Source: Halomicrobium sp. LC1Hm (lineage in GTDB: Archaea > Halobacteriota > Halobacteria > Halobacteriales > Haloarculaceae). From it: 64,000 nt of DNA. Below, one piece after another: positions 34,354-43,957 of the stretch. A model generated the notes under the pieces. The model did no database searches and was not told the origin of the DNA. It was given only the letters and a program-made list of their open reading frames with translations. The DNA lies in NCBI RefSeq assembly GCF_009617995.1, contig NZ_CP044129.1:1054001-1118000 (forward strand), in the 5' to 3' direction. Every line of letters begins with the position of its first letter. The stretch's first letter is position 1. The position numbers and the translations under genes were made by a program.

Positions 34354-35853
34354 TCACGACTCGGAGCGGCCTGCTGGGAGATCGAGGGCGGACAGATTGA
34401 GTTCGCGGACCAGCGCCGCGGCGTCGTCGAACGGCGTCTGAGCCGACCGCTCGCTGCTCGGCCTGGTCCGGTCGGCGTGTGCGTACACCGCGTCGACGAA
34501 CGCCGACCGCACCTGTTCGTTCTCGAAGAGGCCGTGGAGATAGGTGCCGAGCACGTCCTGGGTCGCGGCGCTGTCGGGGCCGAGTGGCTGGTGGGCCGAC
34601 GCTGCGACGCTCGTCTCGCCCATGTGGATCTCGTAGCCCGAGGCCGTCCCGGTCGCACCATCGATTGGGCCGACGCCGTCGACCGCGACAGTGACCTGCT
34701 CGACGCGCTTGGTCTCGCTAAAGCGGGTTTCGACCGGGAGGCGGCCGACGCCCGCGACGGTCTCCGCGTCGCCGGTGCCTTCGACGCTGGCGTTCGTGAT
34801 CCGCTCGCCAAGCAGCTGGTAGCCGCCACAGAGGCCGACGATCGGGCCGGCAAACGTCCGGATGGCCTCGTCGAGACCGGCCTCACGCAGCGCCAGCAGG
34901 TCGTCGACGGTGTTTTTCGTACCGGGGAGGACGAGTCCGTCGACCCGGTCCAGCGCCCCATCGAGCGGGCGGTAGGCGACCCGGACGCCGGGCACGGCGG
35001 CCAGCGGTTCGAGATCGGTGAAATTCGAGATATGGGGCAGTCGGGGGACGCCGACCGTGACGGTCGCCGCGTCCGGGACGCCGTCGTCGGCACCGACGAC
35101 GGCCCGCTGGTCCTCGGCTGGCAGCGAGAGGCTGTCTTCCGCCGGCAGGCCGGGATCGTCGTAGGGGAGCACGCCGAGGACCGGGACGCCGGTACGGGCT
35201 TCGAGTTCGTCGATCCCGTCCGCGAGCAGCGTCGGGTCGCCCCGGAACTTCGTGATCGCGACCCCGGCGACCCGCTCTCGGATGGCTGCCGGCGCGAGTT
35301 CGAGCGTCCCGTAGAGACTGGCGAAGACACCGCCTCGCTCGATGTCACCGAGCAAGAGGACGCTCGCGTCTGTAAAGCGCGCGGTCTCGACGTTGGCGAG
35401 GTCGCGGTCCTGGAGGTTGATCTCGGCGGCGCTGCCGGCCCCCTCGGCGACGATCACGCTGTACTCGTCTGCCAGTCGCTCGTAGGCGTCTCTGGCCGCG
35501 CTGCGAGCGTGCTCCCAGTGGTCGTCGTAGTAGGTCCGGGCCTCGTAGTGGCCGACCGCCTCGCCGTCGATCACGAGCTGGCTCTCCCCGTCGCCGCGGG
35601 GCTTCAGCAGGACCGGGTTCGTGTCTGTCGTCGGTGTGATCCCGGCGGCGCGGGCCTGGACGTACTGCGAGACGCCGATCTCTCCCCAGTCGCCGTCGGG
35701 CGTCGCCACCGCGTGGGCGTTGTTGCTCATGTTCTGGGCTTTGAACGGCGCGACGGAGACGCCCCGCCGTGCCAGCAGTCGGCACAGTCCCGCGACGACG
35801 GTGCTCTTGCCGACGTGACTCGCGGTTCCGGCGACGAGGATCGTCGTCGTCAT
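34354..35853 (-). CDS. cobQ: Cobyric acid synthase (glutamine-dependent)
   Basis: 499 residues. It amidates side chains b, d, e and g of adenosylcobyrinate a,c-diamide. The N-terminal dethiobiotin-synthetase-like ATPase begins [18 protein letters not shown] and contains [12 protein letters not shown]; the C-terminal class-I glutamine amidotransferase domain has [10 protein letters not shown] with the nucleophile Cys and a late TYLHGLFEN with the His. The start ATG overlaps the cbiA stop as ATGA, so the two are one unit. The gene ends 23 bases from R1 copy 4. Confidence 0.96.
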   Translation of the reverse strand: MTTTILVAGTASHVGKSTVVAGLCRLLARRGVSVAPFKAQNMSNNAHAVATPDGDWGEIGVSQYVQARAAGITPTTDTNPVLLKPRGDGESQLVIDGEAVGHYEARTYYDDHWEHARSAARDAYERLADEYSVIVAEGAGSAAEINLQDRDLANVETARFTDASVLLLGDIERGGVFASLYGTLELAPAAIRERVAGVAITKFRGDPTLLADGIDELEARTGVPVLGVLPYDDPGLPAEDSLSLPAEDQRAVVGADDGVPDAATVTVGVPRLPHISNFTDLEPLAAVPGVRVAYRPLDGALDRVDGLVLPGTKNTVDDLLALREAGLDEAIRTFAGPIVGLCGGYQLLGERITNASVEGTGDAETVAGVGRLPVETRFSETKRVEQVTVAVDGVGPIDGATGTASGYEIHMGETSVAASAHQPLGPDSAATQDVLGTYLHGLFENEQVRSAFVDAVYAHADRTRPSSERSAQTPFDDAAALVRELNLSALDLPAGRSES

Positions 35854-37148
35854 AGGGCGTCGAGGAAGCGATCGAAAGCACCGCTCTCGGGGTGGCAGTG
35901 GCAGTACGTCCCCAGCGTCCGATACTCCGTGAGGCCGTCGCTCCCGTCTTCGATCCCGTCGCCCCGCGCTACGTCGAACGCGAAGGTGGCGTCTCGACCG
36001 ACGGTCGCACTGGAGTAGTGAAACTCGTGGCCCCGTCGGCGCTGTCCCGCTCCGGCCGTGAGCGTATCCGCCTGGGCGGCCAGTTCGACGTGATCGAGCG
36101 CCTGATAGCGGTCGTGCATCGTGACCGTCGCCGGGAGGACGCCGGCCATCGAGTGGGTGTCGCCGTCGGTCGTCGTCAGCGTCTCGGCCAGCGCCATCAG
36201 CCCACCGCACTCGCCGTAGACGGGGAGCCCGTCGGCCGCTCGGCGGGCGAGCGCATCGAGCGCGGGACTGTCTGCCAGCGCGTCGCCGTGGCGTTCCGGA
36301 TAGCCGCCGGGGAGGTAGACGCCGTCGCAGTCGGGCAGCGGGTCGTCCGTCGTCGGGGCGAACGTCGTCACGTCGGCGCGTTCCCGGAGCCGCTCGGCGG
36401 TGGCCGGGTAGTAGAACTGAAAGGCCCCGTCGCGGGCGACGGCGATCCGGTGATCCGTCGGCGACGTACTCGACGCGGCGTCCGGGCGGGGCGGTGCGCT
36501 GGCGACCTCGGCGAGGCGCTCCGTGCGGAGGTGTGTCGCGGCCTCGGACAGCGCGGTCTCTTCGAGGGGCGCTTCGGTCCCCATGTGGAGCCCGAGGTGG
36601 CGATCCGGGATCTCCAGGTCCTCGCTGGGCGGGATGCGGCCGAAGTACTCGATGCCGTCGGGCAACGCCGTTCGGACGCCGTCGGCGTGGCGACCGCCGT
36701 GTGCCCGCTGGGCGATCACGCCCGCAACGTCGATCTCGCGGCCGATCGACGCGGCGTACTGCTGGAAGCCAAGCGCCGTCGCGGCGACACTCTCCATGCC
36801 GGCGCTGGCGTCGACCACCAGGACGACCGGCAGCGACAGCGTCTCTGCGACCATCGCCGTACTCGAACAGTCCCCGTCGTACAGCCCCATCACGCCCTCG
36901 ACGACGCAGATGTCGCCGTCGCCCCGGTAGTAGTTTCGCCGGAGCCCGGTCTCGCCTTCGAGCCACTGGTCGAGCGTGCGCGAGGGGCGGCCGGCAACGT
37001 GCTCGTGATGGCTGGGATCGATGAAGTCGGGGCCGGCCTTCGCCGGCTGGACCGCGTAACCGGCGTCGTCCAGCGCCCGAATCGTGGCCAGCGTCGCGAC
37101 GGTCTTGCCGACGCCCGAACTCGTTCCGCCCAGGACGAAGCCGTTCAT
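35850..37148 (-). CDS. cbiA: Cobyrinate a,c-diamide synthase
   Basis: 432 residues. It performs the first two amidations of cobyrinate. The N-terminal P-loop reads [10 protein letters not shown], with [13 protein letters not shown] following; the C-terminal glutamine amidotransferase domain includes the Cys-containing [11 protein letters not shown] and the late FHYSS segment. The start at 37148 is 28 bases downstream of a candidate cobalamin operator (37176-37199). cobQ follows with a four-base overlap. Confidence 0.95.
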   Translation of the reverse strand: MNGFVLGGTSSGVGKTVATLATIRALDDAGYAVQPAKAGPDFIDPSHHEHVAGRPSRTLDQWLEGETGLRRNYYRGDGDICVVEGVMGLYDGDCSSTAMVAETLSLPVVLVVDASAGMESVAATALGFQQYAASIGREIDVAGVIAQRAHGGRHADGVRTALPDGIEYFGRIPPSEDLEIPDRHLGLHMGTEAPLEETALSEAATHLRTERLAEVASAPPRPDAASSTSPTDHRIAVARDGAFQFYYPATAERLRERADVTTFAPTTDDPLPDCDGVYLPGGYPERHGDALADSPALDALARRAADGLPVYGECGGLMALAETLTTTDGDTHSMAGVLPATVTMHDRYQALDHVELAAQADTLTAGAGQRRRGHEFHYSSATVGRDATFAFDVARGDGIEDGSDGLTEYRTLGTYCHCHPESGAFDRFLDAL

Positions 37149-37570
37149 CTGTCTGGTAGCACCAATACACTATGGTTAGCACAAACTGACTTTAATTAGT
37201 TGGTGTCGGCCGACGCCTCGCCGGGGCCGTGCGGTGCCAGCCGACAACGAACACCGACGGCTGGCTTCGCCGGCACCTGCCTCGGCACGGGCGGGCGCGG
37301 CGCTCGACACGCCCGACAGTGTGTCGCCTGCTGGGGACGGTCGCCGCCGTGTTTCACACCGTCCTCGGCGCATCGCGGTCGGTGGTTCGGGACCGTCTGC
37401 GTGTCCGCCGACGACCGACATCGTCCATCCTCGATGCTCGCGCTTTGGCCGCGACAGCTGTTCTGAGGCCCCAAGCCGTCGGCTGCGAGGATCATCGATC
37501 GCCGTCGTGATCCCGGTGACCGCAACTTATTTGATCCTCCCATTCATCGACAATAGCAAGCACAATTGGT
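37149..37570. other. Intergenic regulatory region between divergent cobalamin genes
   Basis: 459 bases separate cbiA from the CbiX-like gene, with no supported gene inside. Each end has a candidate operator (37176-37199 and 37571-37594). The middle (37200-37440) is GC-rich and able to fold, with hairpins such as GCCAGCCG/CGGCTGGC at 37238-37267; on the minus strand it has scattered resemblance to a cobalamin riboswitch core but no B12 box. Confidence 0.5.
37176..37199. promoter_or_regulatory. Candidate cobalamin operator, site D (cbiA promoter)
   Basis: TTAGCACAA-actgac-TTTAATTAG fits the 9-6-9 layout of the stronger sites upstream of the other cobalamin units; the left half matches well, the right half weakly. 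The TTAATTAG part can also act as the TATA region for cbiA on the minus strand. Confidence 0.4.
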
Positions 37571-37594
37571 GTAGTACAATCTTACTTGTACTAC
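37571..37594. promoter_or_regulatory. Candidate cobalamin operator, site A
   Basis: GTAGTACAA-tcttac-TTGTACTAC, a perfect 9-base inverted repeat with a 6-base spacer, ends 13 bases before the ATG of the CbiX-like gene. It shares layout and ACAA/TTGT inner edges with the site upstream of cbiT. Confidence 0.6.
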
Positions 37595-37607
37595 CCGACC
37601 TCAACAG

Positions 37608-38390
37608 ATGACTTCCGACGCACTCCTCCTCATCGGCCGGCGCACGACACACGCTCAGGCGACGTTCGAGACCCACGCGGCGCGTCTCGAAGACCGCGAC
37701 TTCGTCGACGACGTTCACGTGTGTCCCTTCGAGAGCGAACCGATCCGCGAACTCCGCGATCAGTTCGAAGCGGTCTCGGCCGATCGGGTGTTCGCCGTGC
37801 CGATGTGTGTCGCCCACTCCTACGCGACGCTGGACGATCTCCCGGCCGCGCTCACGCACGTCTCCGGAGACGTGCGCTACTGTGAACCCCTCGGCGGGAG
37901 TCCGGTGGTGACGGAGGTGCTGCGAAGCCGTGCCACCGACGCGATGCCCGCCACCGAGCCCACTTCGCTGGCGCTCGTCGGCTTCGGCAGCAGCTCCAAG
38001 CCCCACCACAGACAGACGGCGGAGTACCACGCCGCCCGCATCGCCGAGCAGTCGGCCTACGACGAGGTCGAGACCTGCTATCTCCTCCAGAACCCGACCG
38101 TCGAATGCGTCCGCTACAACCTCCGCAACGAACGCGCCGTCGCCGTGCCGCTCTTTTTCACCCGAAGCGAGGCCACGGAGCGACGGATTCCCGAGGCCCT
38201 CGAACTGGACCGCGGCGGGATCGAGTACGCCGAACCGCTGGGCGAGCACCCGCGGATCACCGACGCCATCCGCGCGGCGGTCGAGCAACAGCGCGTCCTC
38301 GCCGACGGCGACGCCGCGACGCCCGCGACGGCCCAGCCCAGACCGGTCGCCACCGACGGCGACGGGCGCTCTCCGCCGCCGAACAACTGA
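37608..38390 (+). CDS. CbiX-like (sirohydrochlorin chelatase fold) protein without canonical GHG histidine
   Basis: 260 residues with two CbiX-like halves. The first begins LLLIGRRTTHAQ, where chelatases have LLxxGHGS; the second begins LVGFGSSSKPHHRQ. The second metal-site His may be kept in the first half (VPMCVAHSYATLDDLP). The C-terminus is a low-complexity tail. Either the chelatase activity is lost or the nearby His residues (HAQ, HH) replace it. It stands alone on the plus strand behind operator site A, and a canonical cbiX lies at 47954-49186, so this one may have a different function, for example in cobalt delivery. Confidence 0.7.
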   Translation: MTSDALLLIGRRTTHAQATFETHAARLEDRDFVDDVHVCPFESEPIRELRDQFEAVSADRVFAVPMCVAHSYATLDDLPAALTHVSGDVRYCEPLGGSPVVTEVLRSRATDAMPATEPTSLALVGFGSSSKPHHRQTAEYHAARIAEQSAYDEVETCYLLQNPTVECVRYNLRNERAVAVPLFFTRSEATERRIPEALELDRGGIEYAEPLGEHPRITDAIRAAVEQQRVLADGDAATPATAQPRPVATDGDGRSPPPNN

Positions 38391-38476
38391 CACCACCGCT
38401 TACAGCACGAGGGCTCGACTCGGGTGACGGTCGCGACGAAAGAGCGATACGGCCACGGCCGGCGGTGACGGCCCGC

Positions 38477-39235
38477 CTACGCCGTTCGCACGGCCAGGAC
38501 GGAGAGATCGGAGAACGGCGTCGACGATGGTTCGCTGCCGCCAGCGTGACTCGCCAGCTCGTCGAGCGTCGTCGTCGTCCGCGCCTCCTCGTCGTGGGTC
38601 AGGTGCTCGAAGACGAGCGCCTCCAGCGACGGGTTCGCGCCCGCGTCGAGCAGTTCGGCGGCGATGTCGCCGGGCATCCAGTCGTATGGCCGGGGCAACA
38701 CCAGCAGGTGCCGCCGGCCGGCGTCGTCGCGCAACCGATCGAGGTCGGGCGTCACGTCGCCGCTCTTGTGCAGCGTGACGAACGTCGTCGCCTCCATCGG
38801 CGTGCGCGCACGGCTGGCGGCGACCTGGAGCGAGGAGATGCCCGGAACGATGGCGACCGGGCGGTCGACCGCCCGCTGGACCTTCCCGACGAACTGGTAG
38901 CCCGAGTGGTTCGGATCGCCCATCAACAGCGCCGTCCCGGACTCGCCGTCGGCCACGCGCTCTGCGAAGCGATCGAGCGTCTCGCTCTCGTCCCGGTAGC
39001 CACAGGTCAGCGCGTCGCCCTCGATCACCTCGTCGACGAAGCCGACGACGGTCTCGAAGCCGACGACCACGTCGGCCTCGCGGATCGCGCGCTCGCCACG
39101 CGGCGTGAGGTAGTCGGGGTTGCCCGGCCCGATCCCGACCGCGGCGACCGGATCGGCGGGCGACTCGACTTCGGGCGACGCCGCGGCGAACGCCGCCGGA
39201 TCGGGGCCGGCGTCGAGGTCGTAGTCGTCGCTCAT
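38477..39235 (-). CDS. cbiE: Cobalt-precorrin-7 C5-methyltransferase
   Basis: 252 residues, tetrapyrrole methylase fold. The SAM-site glycine motif is AAVGIGPGNPDYLT, followed by the GxxxL-type LLMGDPNHSGYQF and IVPGISSLQVAASRA. CbiE methylates C5 and acts with CbiT, encoded at the far end of this cluster. The start at 39235 is the Met after a low-complexity stretch; a short duplicated sequence (CGTCGCTCATT) surrounds it. Third gene of the cobN-cbiC-cbiE unit, 10 bases downstream of cbiC. Confidence 0.9.
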   Translation of the reverse strand: MSDDYDLDAGPDPAAFAAASPEVESPADPVAAVGIGPGNPDYLTPRGERAIREADVVVGFETVVGFVDEVIEGDALTCGYRDESETLDRFAERVADGESGTALLMGDPNHSGYQFVGKVQRAVDRPVAIVPGISSLQVAASRARTPMEATTFVTLHKSGDVTPDLDRLRDDAGRRHLLVLPRPYDWMPGDIAAELLDAGANPSLEALVFEHLTHDEEARTTTTLDELASHAGGSEPSSTPFSDLSVLAVRTA

Positions 39236-39245
39236 TCGTCGTCGC

Positions 39246-40025
39246 TCATTCGTCGTCGCTCTCCCCGTTCGGTCTACCGGCGGACTCGCTCGCTCGGCCT
39301 GCGGGTGAGCTCTCGATCGAGAGCTCACCCGCACGCACGTCGCTCGCGACGTGAACGAGTTCGTTGGTCAGCCCCGCCGCCAGACCGCTGCCACCGCGTC
39401 GGCCGACGTTCGTGATCGTCGGGACGCCGTGCTCGGCGGCCACCTCCCGCAGGCGTGTTCGGCTCTCTGCGGCCTTGACGAACCCCACGGGCGTCGCGAC
39501 GACGACGGCGGGTCGAGTGCCGTCCTCGATGCAGTCGGCCAGCGCCAGCGCGGCGGTCGGCGCGTTGCCGACGACGGCGATCGCGTCCTCGTAGACGCCC
39601 TCTCTGTCGAGTTCGAGCACCGAGGCGGCCGTCCGGGTCATGCCGGTCTCGGCCGCCAGCTCGGCCCCGTTGCCGATCGCCTTCCGGACCGGGCAGTCGT
39701 GCCCGCGCCCGGTGATCCCCTCCTTGACCATCGTGATGTCGGTGACGATCGGTCGCTCGTCGAGGACCGCTCGCGCGCCCGCACGGACGGGTTCTAAGTC
39801 GTCGGTGCCGGTGAACCGCAGCAGGTGCTGAAACTCGGGGTCGCCGGTGGCGTGGACCGACTTCTGGCGGAGCCGATCCGCCAGGGTCTCGTCGGGGACG
39901 AGTTCGCGCACGCGGTCCATGCTCGTCTCGGCGATGTCCATCGCGTTCTCGGTGGTCGCGCCGAGGTCGGCGTACTCCTCGAACGACTCGTCGGACTCCT
40001 CGGGCGTCGCGCCGTCAGTCGTCAT
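39246..40025 (-). CDS. cbiC: Cobalt-precorrin-8 methylmutase
   Basis: 259 residues. It moves the methyl group from C11 to C12 to give cobyrinate. The catalytic His segment is visible as KSVHATGDPEFQHLLRF, followed by the conserved ITDITMVKEGI-like VTDITMVKEGITGR and VVGNAPTAL; near the end are ATPVGFVKAAES and NVGRRGGSGLAAG. The last 30 residues are a tail unlike the core, encoded partly by a 32-base perfect palindrome. The gene overlaps the end of cobN by 11 bases. Confidence 0.95.
   Translation of the reverse strand: MTTDGATPEESDESFEEYADLGATTENAMDIAETSMDRVRELVPDETLADRLRQKSVHATGDPEFQHLLRFTGTDDLEPVRAGARAVLDERPIVTDITMVKEGITGRGHDCPVRKAIGNGAELAAETGMTRTAASVLELDREGVYEDAIAVVGNAPTAALALADCIEDGTRPAVVVATPVGFVKAAESRTRLREVAAEHGVPTITNVGRRGGSGLAAGLTNELVHVASDVRAGELSIESSPAGRASESAGRPNGESDDE
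39301..39332. repeat. 32-base perfect palindrome inside the cbiC 3' end
   Basis: GCGGGTGAGCTCTCGA and its exact complement TCGAGAGCTCACCCGC abut with no spacer. On the coding strand it encodes part of the C-terminal tail (A-G-E-L-S-I-E-S-S-P-A-G), outside the conserved CbiC fold. Confidence 0.85.
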
Positions 40026-43000
40026 CGCCGGGCACCTCCTGGCCCGCTTCGCCGCCGGCACGCGCCTCGATGTCGCCGTCGACCCGCAAATTCAGATCGC
40101 GAAGTCGATCGGCCGTCTCGTCGTCGGCGTCCCAGAGGCCGCGATCGATCGCCGCCAGTAGCGTGTCGGTGATGCTCTCTAGTGCCCACGGGTTCACGTC
40201 TCGGAGCCACTCCTGGCGCTCCTCGTCGAAGGCGTACTGCTCGGCCACGTCGTCCCAGAGGCGGTCGCTGACGACGCCCGTCGTCGCGTCCCAGCCAAGC
40301 ACCACGTCGACCGTCGTCGAGAGGTCGCCGGCCCCCTTGTAGTCGTGTTCGGTCATGCTGTCGAGCCACTCGGGGTTGAGCACGCGGGCTCGCATGGCCT
40401 TGCGGACCTTCTCCTCGTTGGTGTAGACGGAGACGTTGTCCGGGTCGCTGGAGTCGCCGACGTACGACGCCGGTTCCTCGCCCGCGATCTCGGAGACGGC
40501 GGTGATGAAACCGCCGTGGAAGGCGTACCAGTCCGAGCTGTCGAACTCGTCTTGCTCGGCGGTGTCTTCGATCTTCACCGTGGCGTCGACGCTTCCCAGA
40601 CGACGCTCGAACGCGTCGTGGGCCTCGGTCGTCTTTCCACGGGAGCCCAGCGCGTAGCCGCCCCACTGGACGTACACGTCTGCGAGGTCCGAACGGTCCT
40701 CCCAGTTGCCCTCGTCGACGGCCTTGTTCGTCCCCGCGCCGTAGCCGCCGGGGCGGGTCGTGAACACGCGGTGTTTCGCCTGTTTCTCCGGCTTCTCGAC
40801 GCCCTGCTCGTCGAGTTCCTCGGTGGCCTCTTCGACGTGTTTCTTCACGTAGTTCATGTCGTGGGGCTCGTCCAGTTCGACCACGGCGTCGACGGCGTCG
40901 TGGATCACGCTCGCGGCCTGTGGGAACGCGTCGCGGAAGAGTCCGGAGACCCGCGTCGTCACGTCGATGCGGGGCCGACCGAGTTCGTCGAGTGAGATCG
41001 GGTCCACGTCGTCGATTCGACCGGCGTCGGTCCAGCGCGGCTCGACGCCCAGCAGCGCGAGCACCTGCGCGATGGTCTCGCCCCGGGTTCTGACGGTCGG
41101 CGTCCCCCACGCGACGACGCCGATCTCCTCGGGGTACCCGTCGTGCTCGTCGTGGTGGCGCGCGAGCGTCTGCTCTGCGACCTCGCTGCCGACCTGCCAG
41201 GCGCTCTTTGCGGGCACTTTGCGCGGATCGAGCGTGTAGAAGTTCCGGCCCGTCGGCAGCAGGTCGACGCCGCCCCGAGTCGGTGCGCCACTGCCCCCCG
41301 GCGGGACGTACTCGCCGGCCAGCGCGTCCGCGGTTCGGGGAATCTCCTCGGCGGCACCTTGCACGCGGGGCTGTACCTCGTCACAGATGAACGCCAGTGC
41401 CTCCCGCAGGTCGTCGTGTGCGCCCGACTTCGCCCGGGCGTCGCCGAGCGGGTCGATGTCGACGACGAGGAGGTTCATGTTCAGCTCCTCGTCGGGACCC
41501 GCCTCGACGTTCGAGGCCGGGAGGTCGAACTCCTGCTCGGCCAGCGTCGACACGAGGTCGATGCTCGTCTCGTACACCTCGTCCGCGGCTTCCGAGAGGG
41601 TCATCCCCAGTCGCTCGTCGTAGACGCCGGGCTCGTCGAGCATCCGCTGGTAGTCGACGCCCAGCACGCCCGCGACGCTCTCCCGGAGGCTGGGGCCGCC
41701 GGGGTTCTCCAGCCGGGTGAGCGCGACGAGGTACTCGACGAGGCGGTCGTCGGTCGGTGGCTCGCCCATCGTGTGCAGCCCCATCCGGATCTGGGTCGTC
41801 TTCACGTCCGTGAGGTACTCGTGGACGCGCTCGACCAGCTCGTCGATGGCGAGGTCGTCGCCAGAGACATCGCCCTCGGCCAGCGTCGATCCTGCTTCGT
41901 CCGGGCCTCGAACGTCGGCTTTCTCATCAACTGTGCCCGTCATACCGATCTCCACCGCCAAATCCAGTTCTGCGACCTTCTCGCGCAACAGCGCTTCGAG
42001 CTGCTCGCCGTCGTCGGCGCGGGCGTCTTCCATGCCCGCCTCGCGGTACTGGTCGGCCAGTTCCTCCAGTTCCGCCAGTTCGTCGTAGGTGCCGGCGTTG
42101 CTCATGACCGGCGTGAGGTAGTCCACGATGGCGGCGTAGGAGCGGCGCTTGGCCTGCGTTCCCTCGCCGGGGTTGTTGACGATGTAGGGGTAGACGTTCG
42201 GGAGGTCGTCGATCAGTTGGTCGGGCGCGCTCGCGCCGTTCAGACCGACGGTCTTGCCGGGGAGCCACTCCAGGCTGCCGTGCGTGCCGAGGTGGACGAC
42301 GGCGTCGGCCTCGAACTCCTCGCGCAGCCAGCTGTAGAAGGCCACGTAGTCGTGGGGCGGCTGGAGGTCCGAGTCGTGGTACACCTTCGCGGGGTCCATG
42401 CCGAAGCCACGCGGCGGCTGGACCGTCACGAGGACGTTCCCGAACTCGACGCCGGGGATGGCGAAGGGGCGGTCCGGTGGGTCGCCCCACTCCTCGCGAA
42501 CGGCGTCCCGAAACCGCTCGTCGGTCCCGGCGAAGTAGTCGCTGTACTCGTCGGTCGACACCACGTCGACGCTCAGCTCGCGCACGTCTTCGGGCGCGAC
42601 CCAGCGGTCGTCGAGCGTGAGCTGCTGGGTGAGTCGCTCGACGAGCGTCTGGCCGCTGTCGGGCATCGTCGTCCCCGTGTCGTACCCGCGCTCGTCGAGT
42701 TCCGACAGCAGATTGACCGTGCTCTCGGGGCTGTCGAGACCGAACGCGGTGCCGATGCCGTCGTCGCTGGGCGGGTAGTTGTGGAGGACGACGGCGATCT
42801 GCTTGTCCTCGTTTGGCGTGTGTCGCAGGTGCGCCCAGTTGACCGCCAGTCGCGCGACGTGGTCGACCCGGTCGTCGATCGGGAAGTGTTGCTTGGGCGC
42901 GGTGCCGATGCCGGCCTCGTCGTCGGTGCGTTCCTTCCCGCTGATCGGGTGCGTGACGACGTTGCCGTCGAACTCCGGCAGCGCGACCGAGAGGGCGAGT

Positions 43001-43923
43001 TCGAAGCCCATCACACCGGTGTCGCTGCTCTCGTACCGGGACCGGGAGCGCATCGTCGTCACGGTCTGGAGCACCGGAACGCCCAGCCTGTCGAGGAACA
43101 CGGCCTGGGCGTCGTCGCCCTCGTCGTCGGCCGAGCGGCCCCGCTCGTCCATCGACAGCGAGAACATGAACGACGAGCAGACGGCGTCGACGACCGGCTC
43201 GCCTGCGGGCCGGGCGCTGGGGCCGTCCTCGCTGGCGAGGAGCCACGCCTCGGTCACGCGCTCTGCGTCCCACTGTTCGTCGGTGTCTGTCGCCGGGTTA
43301 CAGAAGATCGGCAGGGCGTCGGCCCCCTGTGCCTCGATCGCCCTGACCTGTGCGTCGACGTAGCGGGTGTTCTCGTGTGTCCAGTGGGACTCGTAGAACC
43401 ACACGGCGACGGTCGGGCGGTCGGCGTCGAACGTCGCGACGAGTTCGGCGTACGACGCGCCCGGATGATCCGGGTGGTAGACGCCCTCCGTCGGGAGGTC
43501 GACCGGGTCGTCGTACGGGCAGTCGACGCCGCCGTACTCGTCGACGAGGTATCGGATGCAGTTGGCGACGTTGCTGGTGCCGCCCCGTTCGAGGTAGTCG
43601 TACACCCGGTCGCGGTCCGTCGCGGCGACGGACGTGTCGTCGAGCGCGTAGGCGTCGCCGGTCGACTTGACGATCAGGGGCACGCCAGCGTCTTCCAGTC
43701 GAGCGACCGCGTGGTCGTAGCCCGGCATGCTGTCTTCGGCACCGTGGAGCCAGAAGACGGCCGCGGTCGCGTCCGCTATCTCGTCGAGGAACTCGTCGAC
43801 GTCGCTCTGGTCGTCCAGGTCGCTCTCCGAGCGGACCACGAGTTCCGCGTCGACTCGCGACGCGGCCCGCTGGACGGCCCCGAGCTCGTTCTCCGTCGCC
43901 GTGTACAGGGCGATCGTTGGCAT
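40015..43923 (-). CDS. cobN: Cobaltochelatase large subunit
   Basis: 1302 residues, the size of CobN and of the related Mg-chelatase ChlH. It inserts cobalt into hydrogenobyrinate-type rings using ATP hydrolysis by its I/D partner. Recognisable CobN stretches include VVHLGTHGSLEWLPGK, YPYIVNNPGEGTQAKRR and GYGAGTNKAVDEGNW. The start ATG at 43923 is 34 bases from the divergent chlID ATG. On the minus strand a GGAGGT ribosome-binding sequence lies 12 bases before it, so this transcript, unlike many here, probably has a leader. cbiC and cbiE follow with tight spacing. Confidence 0.96.
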   Translation of the reverse strand: MPTIALYTATENELGAVQRAASRVDAELVVRSESDLDDQSDVDEFLDEIADATAAVFWLHGAEDSMPGYDHAVARLEDAGVPLIVKSTGDAYALDDTSVAATDRDRVYDYLERGGTSNVANCIRYLVDEYGGVDCPYDDPVDLPTEGVYHPDHPGASYAELVATFDADRPTVAVWFYESHWTHENTRYVDAQVRAIEAQGADALPIFCNPATDTDEQWDAERVTEAWLLASEDGPSARPAGEPVVDAVCSSFMFSLSMDERGRSADDEGDDAQAVFLDRLGVPVLQTVTTMRSRSRYESSDTGVMGFELALSVALPEFDGNVVTHPISGKERTDDEAGIGTAPKQHFPIDDRVDHVARLAVNWAHLRHTPNEDKQIAVVLHNYPPSDDGIGTAFGLDSPESTVNLLSELDERGYDTGTTMPDSGQTLVERLTQQLTLDDRWVAPEDVRELSVDVVSTDEYSDYFAGTDERFRDAVREEWGDPPDRPFAIPGVEFGNVLVTVQPPRGFGMDPAKVYHDSDLQPPHDYVAFYSWLREEFEADAVVHLGTHGSLEWLPGKTVGLNGASAPDQLIDDLPNVYPYIVNNPGEGTQAKRRSYAAIVDYLTPVMSNAGTYDELAELEELADQYREAGMEDARADDGEQLEALLREKVAELDLAVEIGMTGTVDEKADVRGPDEAGSTLAEGDVSGDDLAIDELVERVHEYLTDVKTTQIRMGLHTMGEPPTDDRLVEYLVALTRLENPGGPSLRESVAGVLGVDYQRMLDEPGVYDERLGMTLSEAADEVYETSIDLVSTLAEQEFDLPASNVEAGPDEELNMNLLVVDIDPLGDARAKSGAHDDLREALAFICDEVQPRVQGAAEEIPRTADALAGEYVPPGGSGAPTRGGVDLLPTGRNFYTLDPRKVPAKSAWQVGSEVAEQTLARHHDEHDGYPEEIGVVAWGTPTVRTRGETIAQVLALLGVEPRWTDAGRIDDVDPISLDELGRPRIDVTTRVSGLFRDAFPQAASVIHDAVDAVVELDEPHDMNYVKKHVEEATEELDEQGVEKPEKQAKHRVFTTRPGGYGAGTNKAVDEGNWEDRSDLADVYVQWGGYALGSRGKTTEAHDAFERRLGSVDATVKIEDTAEQDEFDSSDWYAFHGGFITAVSEIAGEEPASYVGDSSDPDNVSVYTNEEKVRKAMRARVLNPEWLDSMTEHDYKGAGDLSTTVDVVLGWDATTGVVSDRLWDDVAEQYAFDEERQEWLRDVNPWALESITDTLLAAIDRGLWDADDETADRLRDLNLRVDGDIEARAGGEAGQEVPGDDD

Positions 43924-43926
43924 AAT

Positions 43927-43950
43927 ATTGTTAAACCTCCATTGTCCTAA
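43927..43950. promoter_or_regulatory. Candidate cobalamin operator, site E (cobN/chlID divergent promoter)
   Basis: ATTGTTAAA-cctcca-TTGTCCTAA. The right half, read on the minus strand as TTAGGACAA, fits the half-site consensus; the left half is weak. It occupies most of the 34-base gap between the divergent cobN and chlID start codons, so one bound protein could control both. Confidence 0.35.
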
Positions 43951-43957
43951 TACAAGC

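Noticed and set aside
37200-37440. Cobalamin riboswitch as an annotated feature
   Set aside because: Only partial motifs, no B12 box, and the likely promoter is downstream; kept only as a low-interest observation.
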